NCBI RefSeq assembly: GCF_009497775.1
Contig: NZ_CP031012.1
Span: forward strand, 1,302,001-1,366,000
Source of the DNA: Alcaligenes faecalis
Lineage (GTDB): Bacteria > Pseudomonadota > Gammaproteobacteria > Burkholderiales > Burkholderiaceae_B
Length of the DNA: 64,000 bases
Reading direction: 5' to 3'
Shown in pieces: positions 16,473 to 26,405 of the stretch (positions within the stretch are counted from its first letter, which is position 1; every line of letters starts with the position of its first letter). The position numbers and the translations under genes are program-made. The notes under the pieces are model-generated. The model did no database searches and was not told the origin of the DNA. It saw nothing but the letters and a program-made list of their open reading frames with translations.

Positions 16473-17411
16473 ATGAGCAATCATAAGGATCGCGTGGTCA
16501 TCCGTCGCAAGAAGATGGCCCATGCCGAGCATCATGGTGGCAGCTGGAAAATTGCCTACGCCGACTTCATGACGGCGATGATGGCTTTTTTCCTCGTGAT
16601 GTGGATTCTTTCCCTGGTTCCCAAGCAGGACTTGAAGGAAATTGCCGATTACTTCCGTATGCCTTTGATGGACGCCGTCTCGGGCGGCTATCAGGCGGAC
16701 TATTCGCGCAGCGTCATTCCCGGTGGCCAGCCTAGCCTGGTCCCCAATCCCCATCCCGGTGTCAGTGCCAATCAGGCGGCTGATGATCGCCAGGACGTCG
16801 AACGCCTGGAAGATCTGAAATCCGCTCTGGAAGAATTGATCCGCATTGACCCCGTCCTGAAAGAGTTTCGTCCGCAATTGCTGCTGGACATGACTCAGGA
16901 CGGTTTGCGCATTCAGATTATTGACCGTCAAAGCCGCCCCATGTTCTCCACGGGCAGTGCGCAGGTGCAGATTTATATGCGAGCCATTTTGCGCTCGCTC
17001 AGCGCTCCCTTGAACGAGATGCCGAACCGGATTCTGATTTCCGGCCACACCGACTCGCTGCAGTACGCCAGTGGTGAGCGTTTGTACAGTAACTGGGAGC
17101 TGTCGGCCGACCGTGCCAATGCGGCTCGACAGGAGCTGGTGGCCGGTGGTCTGGCCGAGGCCAAAGTCAAGCAGGTCGTGGGTTTGGCCGATAGTGTAAG
17201 CCTGGTTAAAGATAACCCCGCGGCAGCCGTAAATCGACGTATCAGCCTGCTCGTGCTCAATAGCCGGGCGGAACGACGCATGGACGAGCAAGCCGCAAGT
17301 GGTTCGGAAGAGTTCGATTTGCGCGAAGCCATGCAGGAGACCGAGGGGCCAATCAGTATTCATATTCCCGGTCTGCCTGAAATGCCTTCTGCCTTGCCAG
17401 TGGTGCCCTAG
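16473..17411 (+). CDS. motB: Flagellar motor stator protein MotB
   Basis: This 312-residue stator subunit has a basic cytoplasmic N-terminus, a single membrane helix containing the proton-carrying aspartate D31 (YADFMTAMMAFF), and a periplasmic OmpA-like peptidoglycan-binding domain (about 150-280, ISGHTDSLQYASGERLYSNW...). The position of the Asp matches D32 of E. coli MotB within one residue. It anchors MotA to the wall around the rotor. Confidence 0.95.
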   Translation: MSNHKDRVVIRRKKMAHAEHHGGSWKIAYADFMTAMMAFFLVMWILSLVPKQDLKEIADYFRMPLMDAVSGGYQADYSRSVIPGGQPSLVPNPHPGVSANQAADDRQDVERLEDLKSALEELIRIDPVLKEFRPQLLLDMTQDGLRIQIIDRQSRPMFSTGSAQVQIYMRAILRSLSAPLNEMPNRILISGHTDSLQYASGERLYSNWELSADRANAARQELVAGGLAEAKVKQVVGLADSVSLVKDNPAAAVNRRISLLVLNSRAERRMDEQAASGSEEFDLREAMQETEGPISIHIPGLPEMPSALPVVP

Positions 17412-17458
17412 GGCCTGTTAACAGGCCTGACGGCCCAGGTGTTTGGGCTGTGCTTTTT
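17412..17458 (+). terminator. Hairpin cluster between motB and cheA, possible weak terminator
   Basis: A perfect 16-bp palindrome GGCCTGTTAACAGGCC directly follows the motB stop codon. A second hairpin (GCCCA at 17433-17437 with TGGGC at 17444-17448) precedes a T-rich run. This may reduce read-through from motAB to cheA; strength unknown. Confidence 0.35.
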
Positions 17459-17497
17459 GTTTTGTTGTTCTAAGCCATAACCAGGAAGGAAGTGTTC

Positions 17498-19594
17498 ATG
17501 AGCTCCGGCGTAGATCTGAGTCAGTTTTACGAAACCTTTTTCGATGAAGCCGATGAGTTGCTGGCGGACATGGAGCGCTTGCTGCTGGAGCTGGATCTGG
17601 ACGAGCCTGATCGCGATCAGCTCAATGCCATCTTCCGGGCCGCGCACTCGATCAAGGGCGGTGCAGGCACGTTTGGGTGCTTTGGCCAGTTGGCTGAGAC
17701 CACCCACTTACTCGAAAATCTGCTCGATCTGGTCCGTAATGGCGAGATGCAATTGCGCAAGGACATGATTGACCTCTTTCTGGAAACCAAGGACGTGCTA
17801 ACGGGACAAGTCAATGCCTACCGCGAGGAACAGGAGCCTGACGAGGAAGCCTACACCCGCATCTGCGCGCAATTAAGGCAACTGGCCCTGGAACAAAAGG
17901 GCATTCTGGCGACGGACACGAAAGGAACCGAAGCGATCCTGCAAGCCGAACCGGAACCCGAGCCGGAACCGGCCGCCAATACGGATGGCTTGCCACTGTG
18001 GGTGTCCATGGGGCCTGTGTCGGATAAAGATGCCGAGGCCTTGCAACAGGAAATGGAGTTGATGGGCAACATCGTTCATCAAACCCGCGAAGGTGATCGC
18101 CTGGATATCTGGGTGGAAACCACGGGTTCGGCTGACGATATTCTGGCCGTGTGCTGCTTCATTCTGAATGCTGATCAGGTGTCGGTAAAACCGGCCGCAG
18201 CGCCAGGACAAGCGGTCGCTCCAGCAGCTGCTCCCGCCACTGCCGTCGCCTCGGTTCCCGCCGCAGTGGCTGCCGAGCCTGCAGCCCCCGTCGCTGCACC
18301 GGCTGCTCCGGCTCCCGCTCCTGTTGCCGCTGAACCAGAAAAAACCGAAGCACCTGCGCCTGCTGCCGCTCCCAAAGCTGCTGACAAACCAGCCAAGGCC
18401 GCCGCTCCCAAAGAGTCGGGCACGATCCGTGTGGGCGTGGAGAAAGTCGACCAGATCATCAACCTGGTGGGCGAGCTGGTAATTACACAAGCCATGCTGG
18501 TGCAAACCGCCTCGACGCTGGACCCGGTTGTACACGATCGCCTGCTGAACGGTATCGAGCAGTTGGAGCGCAATGCACGCGACCTGCAAGAGTCCGTGAT
18601 GTCCATCCGCATGATGCCGATGGATTACGTGTTCAGCCGCTTCCCGCGTGTGGTGCGTGAAAGCGCGGCTCGCATGGACAAGAAGATTCGTCTGGTTACC
18701 AAAGGGCAGGCCACCGAACTGGACAAGAGCCTGATCGAACGCATTATTGACCCCTTGACCCACCTGGTGCGCAACAGTATCGACCACGGCATTGAAATGC
18801 CCGAGGATCGTCTGGCTGCAGGCAAGGAAGAAGAGGGCGTGCTGACCTTGTCGGCCCAGCATCAGGGCGGCCACATCATCATTGAAGTGGTGGACGATGG
18901 CGCCGGTCTGAACCGCGAACGTATTCTGAAAAAAGCCATGTCCTCGGGCCTGCCGGTAACCGAGAGCATGCCGGACGACGAAGTCTGGCAACTGATTTTT
19001 GCCCCTGGTTTTTCCACCGCCGACAAGGTTACGGAAATCTCCGGCCGTGGCGTGGGCATGGATGTGGTGCGACGCAATATTCAAAGCATGGGCGGCCACG
19101 TCCAGTTGTACTCGCGTGCGGGCAAGGGAACGACTACCCGTATTGTTCTGCCGCTGACGCTGGCGATTCTGGATGGCATGTCGGTCCAGGTGGGCAATGA
19201 AGTCTTCATCCTGCCCCTGGCCCACGTAACCGAATCCATGCAGCCGACTGAAGAGCAGTTGCGCCGCGTATCCGATACCGATCACGTGATGTTTGTGCGT
19301 GGCGAGTATCTGCCCCTGATTTCCCTGCGTGACATCTTCTCGGTCGATGGGGCCGAGACCGATGTCACTCGTGCGATTGCCGTTATCTTGCAGGCCGAAG
19401 ACATGCGCTTTGCCTTGCTGGTCGATCACCTGATCGGTCAGCATCAAGTCGTGGTCAAGAACCTGGAAGCCAACTATCGAAAAATTCCGGGTATTTCCGC
19501 TGCCACCATTTTGGGCGATGGCAGCGTAGCCCTGATTGTTGATGTTTTTGCCTTGCAACGTCTGGCGCGTGACCCCGCCTCGACGTGGGCCTGA
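17498..19594 (+). CDS. cheA: Chemotaxis sensor histidine kinase CheA
   Basis: This 698-residue kinase passes phosphate to CheY and CheB in response to chemoreceptors. The HPt domain carries the phosphorylated H50 ([14 protein letters not shown]). Next come a Glu/Pro stretch (about 147-158) and a long Ala/Pro-rich linker (about 230-305). The dimerisation helices, the ATPase domain ([25 protein letters not shown]) and a C-terminal CheW-like domain follow. ATG 17498 is chosen because AGGAAGGA (17483-17490) is ideally placed; a GTG two codons upstream is less likely. cheW follows after 16 bp. Confidence 0.96.
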   Translation: MSSGVDLSQFYETFFDEADELLADMERLLLELDLDEPDRDQLNAIFRAAHSIKGGAGTFGCFGQLAETTHLLENLLDLVRNGEMQLRKDMIDLFLETKDVLTGQVNAYREEQEPDEEAYTRICAQLRQLALEQKGILATDTKGTEAILQAEPEPEPEPAANTDGLPLWVSMGPVSDKDAEALQQEMELMGNIVHQTREGDRLDIWVETTGSADDILAVCCFILNADQVSVKPAAAPGQAVAPAAAPATAVASVPAAVAAEPAAPVAAPAAPAPAPVAAEPEKTEAPAPAAAPKAADKPAKAAAPKESGTIRVGVEKVDQIINLVGELVITQAMLVQTASTLDPVVHDRLLNGIEQLERNARDLQESVMSIRMMPMDYVFSRFPRVVRESAARMDKKIRLVTKGQATELDKSLIERIIDPLTHLVRNSIDHGIEMPEDRLAAGKEEEGVLTLSAQHQGGHIIIEVVDDGAGLNRERILKKAMSSGLPVTESMPDDEVWQLIFAPGFSTADKVTEISGRGVGMDVVRRNIQSMGGHVQLYSRAGKGTTTRIVLPLTLAILDGMSVQVGNEVFILPLAHVTESMQPTEEQLRRVSDTDHVMFVRGEYLPLISLRDIFSVDGAETDVTRAIAVILQAEDMRFALLVDHLIGQHQVVVKNLEANYRKIPGISAATILGDGSVALIVDVFALQRLARDPASTWA

Positions 19595-19610
19595 TTATTC
19601 GGAGATTTTT

Positions 19611-20111
19611 ATGTCCAACGACTTTACTTCCCACTCCGAAGCTGCCGAGGCTGGCGGCAAGGAGTATCTGGTATTTACTCTGGGCGACCAGGAATACGGC
19701 ATCGATATTCTGAAAGTTCAGGAGATCCGGGGCTACGACTCCCAGACCGTAACGCGTATTGCCAACGTGCCCAACTTCATCAAGGGCGTTACCAATCTGC
19801 GTGGCGTGATTGTGCCTATCGCAGATTTGCGGGTGCGCTTCAACATGGAACGGGTGGAGTACGACCACCAGACCGTGGTGGTGATTCTGAATCTGCGCGA
19901 TCGCGTAGTGGGTGTGGTGGTTGATGGTGTGTCGGACGTGCTGGTGCTGCAATCGTCCCAGATCAGCGCGGCCCCCAGCTTCGGTACCGCCTTCTCGACC
20001 GAGTACCTGACCGGTATCGGCACGCTGGGCGAACGTATGCTGATTTTGGTGGATATTGAAAAACTGATGACCAGTGAAGAGATGGCTCTGGTTGACAGCG
20101 CAGTGGCCTGA
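19611..20111 (+). CDS. cheW: Chemotaxis coupling protein CheW
   Basis: This 166-residue scaffold links receptors to CheA. A typical CheW fold is seen: [34 protein letters not shown], and the C-terminal [17 protein letters not shown] 19611 follows GGAG at 19600-19604; readings further upstream overlap cheA and lack homology. It lies between cheA and a chemoreceptor gene in the operon. Confidence 0.95.
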   Translation: MSNDFTSHSEAAEAGGKEYLVFTLGDQEYGIDILKVQEIRGYDSQTVTRIANVPNFIKGVTNLRGVIVPIADLRVRFNMERVEYDHQTVVVILNLRDRVVGVVVDGVSDVLVLQSSQISAAPSFGTAFSTEYLTGIGTLGERMLILVDIEKLMTSEEMALVDSAVA

Positions 20112-20238
20112 TCGCCCGAGTCTGCAAAGACTTGCCAAGCGGGGACTTGTTTAACGGGTCCTTCCAGGAATGTTCGGGTCGGGGGAGGCGTCACAAGCGC
20201 CTCTGATGTTCGGATCTACTCTAGACAAGGTGCTTGCA

Positions 20239-21975
20239 ATGCTGGATGGATTACGTTTAGCCAATCTGAAGGTGCGGACCAGTCTGATTCTGGTACTGGT
20301 GTTTTTTTTAGCAATGCTGGTGGCAGGCGCGGCCCTGGGGATCTTGTCCCTGCGCGCCAATAACGGTGCGCTGCAAAGCATCGTGGTCAACCAGCGTGTA
20401 GGCTCGGCCATGTATCAGGCCATCGAGCGCTACAAAGAGACCCAAACCCTGATAGGACGAGCGGCCATCAGCTACGTGGTCAGCAATGATCTGCAAAACC
20501 AGGATTTGATGGCCGAGTGGAGCGATGTCGCTCCCAAAACCTCTGCGATCAGCACGGCAACCCGTGATGCCCTGGATGCCACGCGCAAGCAGTTTGAACT
20601 GGCCCAGGAAGCCTTCTTTGAATACCAGGGTGTTGCCACCCAGCTGGAAGGCACCAACGATTACTACCAGCGTGTTGACGCGGCGTTCATGTCCCTGATG
20701 CAAGGTGGCGTGCTGCCCTTGATCGCCTATCTGGAGCAAGGTGATATTGCCGGTTTCCGCAGCTATGTGGCGACCACCACCAAGTTCCTGGAAGAAGATC
20801 TGTACAGTGCCTTGAGCACTTTGCAGGAAGCCCAGCAGCGCTCTATCGACACGCAATACAAGAAAGAGAACGACCAGTACAACATGGTGATCCGTCTGGT
20901 GGGTCTGGCCATGGTGCTCTGTCTGTTTATCTCGCTGGCTGTGTATGTGTTCCTCAATCGCATGGTGCTGCGTCCCTTGCGTCAGGCTGGTGCGCACTTT
21001 GATCGCATCGCCAGCGGGGATCTGACCCAGCGCGTGGAAGTGAAGTCCACCAACGAAATTGGTGTGCTGTATGACGCCGTGCGTCGCATGCAGGGCAGCT
21101 TGCAGTCCATGGTGCAGACCGTGCGCCAGGGCGTGGAAGAAATTACCTTTGGTTCGCATGAAATCTATGTGGGCAATACGGACTTGAGCAGTCGCACCGA
21201 AGAGCAGGCCGCCTCCTTGCAGCAAACCGCTGCCAGCATGGAGCAGTTGGCCAGCACGGTTCGTCAGAACTCGGACAATGCCCAGCAAGCGGATCAGGTT
21301 GCCAAGAATGCTTCCGAAGTGGCGTTGCGCGGTGGTCAGGCCGTCTCTACCGTGGTGCAGACCATGGAAGACCTGTCGGCCAGTTCGGGGCAGATTGCTC
21401 AGATCGTGAATGTGATTGATGGCATTGCCTTCCAGACCAATATTCTGGCCCTGAACGCGGCGGTGGAAGCGGCCCGAGCAGGGGAGCAGGGCAAGGGTTT
21501 TGCTGTGGTGGCCGGTGAAGTACGCAGTCTGGCCCAGCGCAGTGCGCAAGCGGCGCGTGAGATCAAGGGCTTGATCGAGCAGTCGCTGGCCAAAGTGAAA
21601 GAAGGAACCCGACAGGTGGATGAGGCAGGCAAGGTGGTCATGGAAGTGGTCAGCTCAGTTCAGAGCGTGACGACCATCATGGCGGAAATCTCCTCGGCCT
21701 CCAATGAGCAGTCGGAAGGAATTGAGCAGGTGAACCGGGCGGTTGCACAAATGGATGTGGTTGTGCAGCAGAACGCGGCCCTAGTCGAGCAGGCAACCGC
21801 TGCGGCGGGCTCCTTGCAGGATCAGGCAACCCGTTTGTCCGATGCGGTGTCGGCGTTCAAAGTCAGCGCGCAAGACATTATTGATGATCCGTTTGAAGCG
21901 CCCGAGCCGGAACGATTACGTTCCACGGAGCGTCTGTCGACGGGGCCTTTTAGCGGGACCTTGGCCAGCCTGTAG
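20239..21975 (+). CDS. Methyl-accepting chemotaxis protein (Tar/Tsr type)
   Basis: This 579-residue chemoreceptor has TM1 (about 11-34), a ~180-residue periplasmic helical sensor domain, TM2 (about 215-237), HAMP and a long cytoplasmic signalling hairpin. The hairpin tip is the highly conserved [20 protein letters not shown], with flanking Gln/Glu methylation sites. ATG 20239 has AAGG at 20227-20230; an upstream ATG at 20170 has poor spacing. The C-terminus (TLASL) lacks a CheR-docking pentapeptide. The ligand is unknown. It is 4 bp from cheR. Confidence 0.93.
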   Translation: MLDGLRLANLKVRTSLILVLVFFLAMLVAGAALGILSLRANNGALQSIVVNQRVGSAMYQAIERYKETQTLIGRAAISYVVSNDLQNQDLMAEWSDVAPKTSAISTATRDALDATRKQFELAQEAFFEYQGVATQLEGTNDYYQRVDAAFMSLMQGGVLPLIAYLEQGDIAGFRSYVATTTKFLEEDLYSALSTLQEAQQRSIDTQYKKENDQYNMVIRLVGLAMVLCLFISLAVYVFLNRMVLRPLRQAGAHFDRIASGDLTQRVEVKSTNEIGVLYDAVRRMQGSLQSMVQTVRQGVEEITFGSHEIYVGNTDLSSRTEEQAASLQQTAASMEQLASTVRQNSDNAQQADQVAKNASEVALRGGQAVSTVVQTMEDLSASSGQIAQIVNVIDGIAFQTNILALNAAVEAARAGEQGKGFAVVAGEVRSLAQRSAQAAREIKGLIEQSLAKVKEGTRQVDEAGKVVMEVVSSVQSVTTIMAEISSASNEQSEGIEQVNRAVAQMDVVVQQNAALVEQATAAAGSLQDQATRLSDAVSAFKVSAQDIIDDPFEAPEPERLRSTERLSTGPFSGTLASL

Positions 21976-21979
21976 TTAT

Positions 21980-22822
21980 ATGAGCACATCTGTGGAACCT
22001 TTTGTTTATACATTGCCCTCGATCCCGCAAGCCTCGAGGGCCGACTGTGAGCGAGCCGCGCGCTTGCTCAAGTCGTATGCGGGCATCATCTTAGGTACCC
22101 ACAAAGAAGATATGGTGGCCCGCACGCTGGGTATGCGCAGTCAGAACGCGGGCATGCGCGAGGTACGCCAGTACCTGGATATTCTGGAGCAGGACACCCA
22201 TAGCCAGGAGTGGCAGGACTTCGTCAACGCGTTCACCATCAACCACACCGCATTTTTTCGCGAGCAGCATCACTTCGATATTCTGGGCAAGTTTGTCAGC
22301 ACACGCGGCAAACCCCTGGATATCTGGTGCAGCGCCGCGTCCACGGGCGAGGAAGCCTATTCCATCGCCATGACGGTGCGCGAACACTGCCCGTCGCCGG
22401 ATGTGAACGTGTCCATTCTGGCCAGTGATATCGACTCGGCCGCCTTGGACAAGGCCCGTCAGGGCATGTACACCCTGGAGCGCATTCAGCCCGTGCCCGA
22501 TCTGTGGCTGCCGCGTTACTTTCAGCGTGGTGTGGGCGCTCGCAAGGGACTGGCACGCGTCAAACCCGTGTTGCGCAATATGGTGGAGTTCGAGGAGTTC
22601 AATCTGGTGGGGCCGGCCTGGCCGTCCTCCAGCCGCTTTGATGTGATCTTCTGTAGAAACACCATGATTTATTTTGATCGGGAAGATCAGACGCGCATCC
22701 TGGAACGATTCGCCGCGGTGACCAAGCCGGGCGGCCTCTTGTTTGTGGGACATTCCGAGAACTTCTCCTACCTGACCAAGGCATTTCGTTTGCTGGGTCA
22801 GACGGTGTATGTCCGGAACTAG
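21980..22822 (+). CDS. cheR: Chemotaxis receptor methyltransferase CheR
   Basis: This 280-residue S-adenosylmethionine-dependent enzyme methylates glutamates on chemoreceptors. The N-terminal helical domain, the AdoMet motif WCSAASTGEEAYSIAM and DVIFCRNTMIYFD are present. The C-terminal end (GGLLFVGHSENFSYL) is typical. ATG 21980 begins four bases after the receptor stop codon. Confidence 0.95.
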   Translation: MSTSVEPFVYTLPSIPQASRADCERAARLLKSYAGIILGTHKEDMVARTLGMRSQNAGMREVRQYLDILEQDTHSQEWQDFVNAFTINHTAFFREQHHFDILGKFVSTRGKPLDIWCSAASTGEEAYSIAMTVREHCPSPDVNVSILASDIDSAALDKARQGMYTLERIQPVPDLWLPRYFQRGVGARKGLARVKPVLRNMVEFEEFNLVGPAWPSSSRFDVIFCRNTMIYFDREDQTRILERFAAVTKPGGLLFVGHSENFSYLTKAFRLLGQTVYVRN

Positions 22823-22876
22823 GGTCTAAAGAGTCTTACCAAGCCCTGAGCTCTGTTGGCGCTTGATATCGGGATT

Positions 22877-23944
22877 ATGAGTAGCATGAAGAAAATTCGA
22901 GTTTTGTGTGTAGACGATTCCGCCCTGGTGCGCAGCCTGATGGTGGAAATTATCAACAGTCATGCGGATATGGAAGTGGTGGCGGTCGCCCCCGATCCGC
23001 TGGTGGCGCGCGAGCTGATCAAGGAACACAATCCGGATGTGCTGACGCTGGACGTCGAGATGCCGCGCATGGACGGGCTGGACTTTCTGGAGCGCCTGAT
23101 GCGCTTGCGTCCCATGCCCGTGGTGATGGTGTCCTCGTTGACTGAGCGCAATTCGGACGTGACCTTGCGTGCCCTGGAACTGGGCGCGGTGGACTTTGTG
23201 ACCAAGCCCAAGCTGGGCCTGCGCGATGGCTTGCTGGATTACTCGGACCTGATTGCCGACAAGATTCGCGCCGCCTCCATTGCTCGCCCACGTCGTGCGA
23301 CCCCGGCCCCGGCTGGTTCCGCTCCGGCCCGTCGCCTGACGCACAACTTCTCGACCACTGAAAAACTGATCATGATCGGGGCGTCCACGGGGGGCACCGA
23401 GGCCATTCGCCAGGTGCTGGAGCCTTTGCCGGCCAACTGCCCGGCCATCATGATTACCCAACATATGCCAGCCGGTTTCACGCGCTCGTTTGTGAACCGT
23501 CTGGATGGTCTGTGCTCCATGCAGGTGCACGAGGCTGAAGATGGTCAGCGCGTCCTGCCCGGCCACGTGTATCTGGCTCCCGGTGGTGTGGCGCACATGA
23601 AGCTGGCCCGCTCGGGTGCCAACTATGTGGTCAAGCTGGTGGACAGTGAACCCGTCAACCGCCACCGGCCCTCGGTCGATGTGCTGTTTCACTCTGCCGC
23701 CGAACTGGCTGGACGCAATGCCGTGGGTGTCATTCTGACCGGCATGGGCAAGGATGGCGCGCAAGGCTTGCTGGCCATGAAACAGGCCGGTGCCATGACT
23801 TTTGCTCAGGACGAGGCCACCAGCGTGGTCTTTGGCATGCCGCGTGAAGCCTTGCAAATTGGCGCGGCGGACATCGCCTTGCCTTTGGGGCAGATCAGCG
23901 AACGAATTCTGGCCAGTGTGGGGGCCTTTGGGCACCGTGTATAA
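22877..23944 (+). CDS. cheB: Chemotaxis methylesterase/deamidase CheB
   Basis: A 355-residue response regulator with a C-terminal esterase. The receiver domain has VDDSALVRS and the phosphorylated Asp in [12 protein letters not shown]. The linker is Ala/Pro/Arg-rich (about 140-160). The catalytic domain has [14 protein letters not shown] (Ser), [11 protein letters not shown] (His) and [10 protein letters not shown] (Asp). ATG 22877 is used; ATG 22886 ([13 protein letters not shown]) is an equally possible start. No cheD lies between cheR and cheB, unlike in some related operons. Confidence 0.94.
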   Translation: MSSMKKIRVLCVDDSALVRSLMVEIINSHADMEVVAVAPDPLVARELIKEHNPDVLTLDVEMPRMDGLDFLERLMRLRPMPVVMVSSLTERNSDVTLRALELGAVDFVTKPKLGLRDGLLDYSDLIADKIRAASIARPRRATPAPAGSAPARRLTHNFSTTEKLIMIGASTGGTEAIRQVLEPLPANCPAIMITQHMPAGFTRSFVNRLDGLCSMQVHEAEDGQRVLPGHVYLAPGGVAHMKLARSGANYVVKLVDSEPVNRHRPSVDVLFHSAAELAGRNAVGVILTGMGKDGAQGLLAMKQAGAMTFAQDEATSVVFGMPREALQIGAADIALPLGQISERILASVGAFGHRV

Positions 23945-23988
23945 ACGGGCCTGAACGCACTGGCATGCTACTCATTTGGAGAATGTAA

Positions 23989-24378
23989 ATGGTACAAAAA
24001 AATATAAAGATTCTCGTCGTCGATGACTTTCCCACCATGCGCCGGATCATCAAGAACCTGCTCAAGGATCTGGGATACGAGAATGTAGACGAAGCAGAAG
24101 ATGGTCAGATGGGCCTGGAAAAACTGCGCAACGGCAATTTCGAGTTCGTGGTCTCTGACTGGAACATGCCGAATCTGGATGGGCTGGAGATGCTCAAGCA
24201 GATTCGTGCCGATGCCAATCTGTCCTCTTTGCCTGTGCTGATGGTGACTGCCGAAGCCAAGAAAGAGAACATTATTGCCGCCGCCCAGGCGGGCGCCAAT
24301 GGCTACGTCGTCAAACCCTTTACCGCCGCAACCCTGGAAGAGAAGCTGAACAAGATCTTCGAGAAAATGGGCGGTTAA
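23989..24378 (+). CDS. cheY: Chemotaxis response regulator CheY
   Basis: This 129-residue single receiver domain, when phosphorylated at D57 by CheA, binds FliM and FliN to change motor direction. The acidic pair D12-D13, D57 in [10 protein letters not shown], the conserved Thr in VTAEAKKEN and Lys in VVKPF are intact; numbering matches E. coli CheY. GGAG 9 bp upstream sets the start. cheZ follows after 13 bp. Confidence 0.97.
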   Translation: MVQKNIKILVVDDFPTMRRIIKNLLKDLGYENVDEAEDGQMGLEKLRNGNFEFVVSDWNMPNLDGLEMLKQIRADANLSSLPVLMVTAEAKKENIIAAAQAGANGYVVKPFTAATLEEKLNKIFEKMGG

Positions 24379-24391
24379 TACGGAGTACGTC

Positions 24392-25033
24392 ATGGATCCA
24401 CAGCAAACACCGAATCATCCCGACCCCCAAAGCGTACCGGTTGATCTGGTCTACCGCATCGCCAACCTGACCCGCCTGCTGCGGGAAAGCATGCGCGAAC
24501 TGGGTCTGGATCAGGCCATTAAAGATGCCGCGCACGCGATTCCGGATGCCCGCGATCGTCTGCACTATGTGGCTCGCATGACCGAGCAGGCCGCTAACCG
24601 GGTGCTGAACGCGGCCGAGCAGGTGCGTCCTTTGCAGGAGTCATTGCAGGAGGACGCCCAAGCACTGGATGCCGAATGGGAACAGTGGTTTGAACAGCCC
24701 CTGGACCAGGATCAGGCCCGCGAGCTGGTCAAGCGTACCCGCGGTTTCTTGCGCGATGTGCCCGTCAAGGCTCAGCAGACGCAGGAAAATCTGCTGGAAA
24801 TCATCATGGCCCAGGACTTTCAGGATCTGACCGGGCAGGTGATCACGCGCATGCTGGGTGTGGTCGGCACCATCGAGACCGAACTGGTCCAGGTGCTGGT
24901 CGATAATGTGCCCACCGAAAAACGCGAAGAAACTCAAAGCCTTATCAATGGCCCGGTTGTCTCGCCCGTGGCCTCGGAAGTGGTCACCAGTCAGGACCAG
25001 GTGGACGATTTGCTGGCGAATCTGGGCTTTTAA
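24392..25033 (+). CDS. cheZ: CheY-P phosphatase CheZ
   Basis: This 213-residue helical phosphatase ends the CheY signal. It has the catalytic segment QDFQDLTGQVITRML (Asp and Gln of the CheZ active site) and the C-terminal CheY-binding helix QDQVDDLLANLGF at the very end. A strong terminator follows, so the che operon ends here. Confidence 0.95.
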   Translation: MDPQQTPNHPDPQSVPVDLVYRIANLTRLLRESMRELGLDQAIKDAAHAIPDARDRLHYVARMTEQAANRVLNAAEQVRPLQESLQEDAQALDAEWEQWFEQPLDQDQARELVKRTRGFLRDVPVKAQQTQENLLEIIMAQDFQDLTGQVITRMLGVVGTIETELVQVLVDNVPTEKREETQSLINGPVVSPVASEVVTSQDQVDDLLANLGF

Positions 25034-25070
25034 TCCCCGCCCAAATCCGCTTATCAAGTTCGCTTCAGGA

Positions 25071-25097
25071 AGGCGCTGCACATTGCAGCGCCTTTTT
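25071..25097 (+). terminator. Rho-independent terminator of the che operon
   Basis: GGCGCTGCA-CAT-TGCAGCGCC is a 9-bp perfect stem with a 3-base loop, followed by TTTTT. It lies 38 bp after the cheZ stop. Confidence 0.93.
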
Positions 25098-25248
25098 GCT
25101 TGTGGGGAACAGCCTGCTTTTATCGGGCTTTCTCCGCGCTATCAGAGCCGCGACGCTCTTTTAGAATGACCCCGCGGCCTGCAGTGCGAACGCGACATTC
25201 GTGCTGGGCGCGTGATTCATTCTTTCAATTCCTGCGTCCTGGCAGTCC

Positions 25249-26400
25249 ATGGCAGAAGACAGCGATCTCGAAAAAACAGAACCGGCCTCACCCCGGCGCC
25301 TGGAAAAGGCGCGGGAAGAAGGGCAGGTGGCGCGTTCCAGAGAGCTGACGACTTTCCTGATGCTGCTGGCCGGGATTGGCGGGATCTGGGCCGGGGCCAG
25401 CTATCTGTACGAGACCTTTGGCGGTATTGTGCGTCGCAGCGTCTGGTTTGATCCGCGCGTGGCGCATGATCCCAGCGCCATGGTGGTACAGGCGGCCGGT
25501 CTGGCGGGCGAGGCGCTCAAGGGGCTGGCGCCCCTGTTCCTGCTGTTGGTGGTGGTCGCGATTTTTGCGTCGATTGCACTGGGCGGCATGAGCTTTAGCG
25601 GCAAGGCCTTGCAGCCCAAATTCGAGCGCATGAATCCGGCCAAGGGCATCAAGCGCATGTTTTCCATGCAGACCGTGATCGAGCTGATCAAGACCCTGGC
25701 CAAAGCCGGTCTGGTGGGCTCGGTAGCGGTGTATGTGATCTGGACCGAGCGCGAGCAGATGACGGCCCTGATGTATGTGCATCCCACGGCGGCCATTGCC
25801 ACGGGGATGACGCTGATCATCAAGTGTTGTGCCTTTATCGCCGCCAGCTTGCTGGTGATTGTGTTGATTGATGCGCCCTGGCAGTTGTGGAGCTTTTACA
25901 AGAAGCTGCGCATGTCGCGCCAGGACGTGAAGGAAGAGCATAAGGAAAGCGAAGGTGACCCGCATGTGAAAGGGCGCATCCGGCAGCAGCAACGGTCCAT
26001 GGCCCGTTCGCGCATGATGTCCCAGGTGCCGGGGGCCGACGTGGTGGTAACCAACCCTACGCATTATGCGGTGGCCTTGAAGTATCAGGACGGCAAGAGC
26101 GGTGCGCCCCGTGTGGTGGCCAAAGGCACGGGTCTGATTGCTGCCAAGATTCGTGGGCTGGCAGCGGAACACAAAGTGGCCACACTGGAGGCGCCTGCGC
26201 TGGCGCGGGCCTTGTACTTCAACGTGGAGCTGGAGCGCGAGATTCCTGTGGACTTGTACTCGGCCGTGGCCGAAGTGCTGGCCTGGGTTTATCAGCTTCG
26301 TAACTGGAACAAGGGGCAGGGCGAGCGCCCGATCATGCCCACCCGATTGAAAGTGCCGACAGGCATGGATGAAGGTCCACTGCGTTCGCGCAAACACTAA
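25249..26400 (+). CDS. flhB: Flagellar export gate switch protein FlhB
   Basis: This 383-residue inner-membrane protein controls substrate switching from rod/hook to filament. Four membrane segments occupy about 30-215. The cytoplasmic domain holds the autocleavage motif N269-P-T-H (VVTNPTHYAVALKY) at the same residue number as in Salmonella. The Arg/Pro-containing tail is a little longer than usual. A separate gene at 63116-63436 encodes a protein resembling its cleaved C-terminal piece. flhA starts 5 bp after its stop. Confidence 0.96.
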   Translation: MAEDSDLEKTEPASPRRLEKAREEGQVARSRELTTFLMLLAGIGGIWAGASYLYETFGGIVRRSVWFDPRVAHDPSAMVVQAAGLAGEALKGLAPLFLLLVVVAIFASIALGGMSFSGKALQPKFERMNPAKGIKRMFSMQTVIELIKTLAKAGLVGSVAVYVIWTEREQMTALMYVHPTAAIATGMTLIIKCCAFIAASLLVIVLIDAPWQLWSFYKKLRMSRQDVKEEHKESEGDPHVKGRIRQQQRSMARSRMMSQVPGADVVVTNPTHYAVALKYQDGKSGAPRVVAKGTGLIAAKIRGLAAEHKVATLEAPALARALYFNVELEREIPVDLYSAVAEVLAWVYQLRNWNKGQGERPIMPTRLKVPTGMDEGPLRSRKH

Positions 26401-26405
26401 AAGCA

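Noticed and set aside
17873..19558. Long leftward reading frame opposite cheA
   Set aside because: Antisense to cheA; composition is low-complexity Gly/Ser/His and no motif is recognisable.
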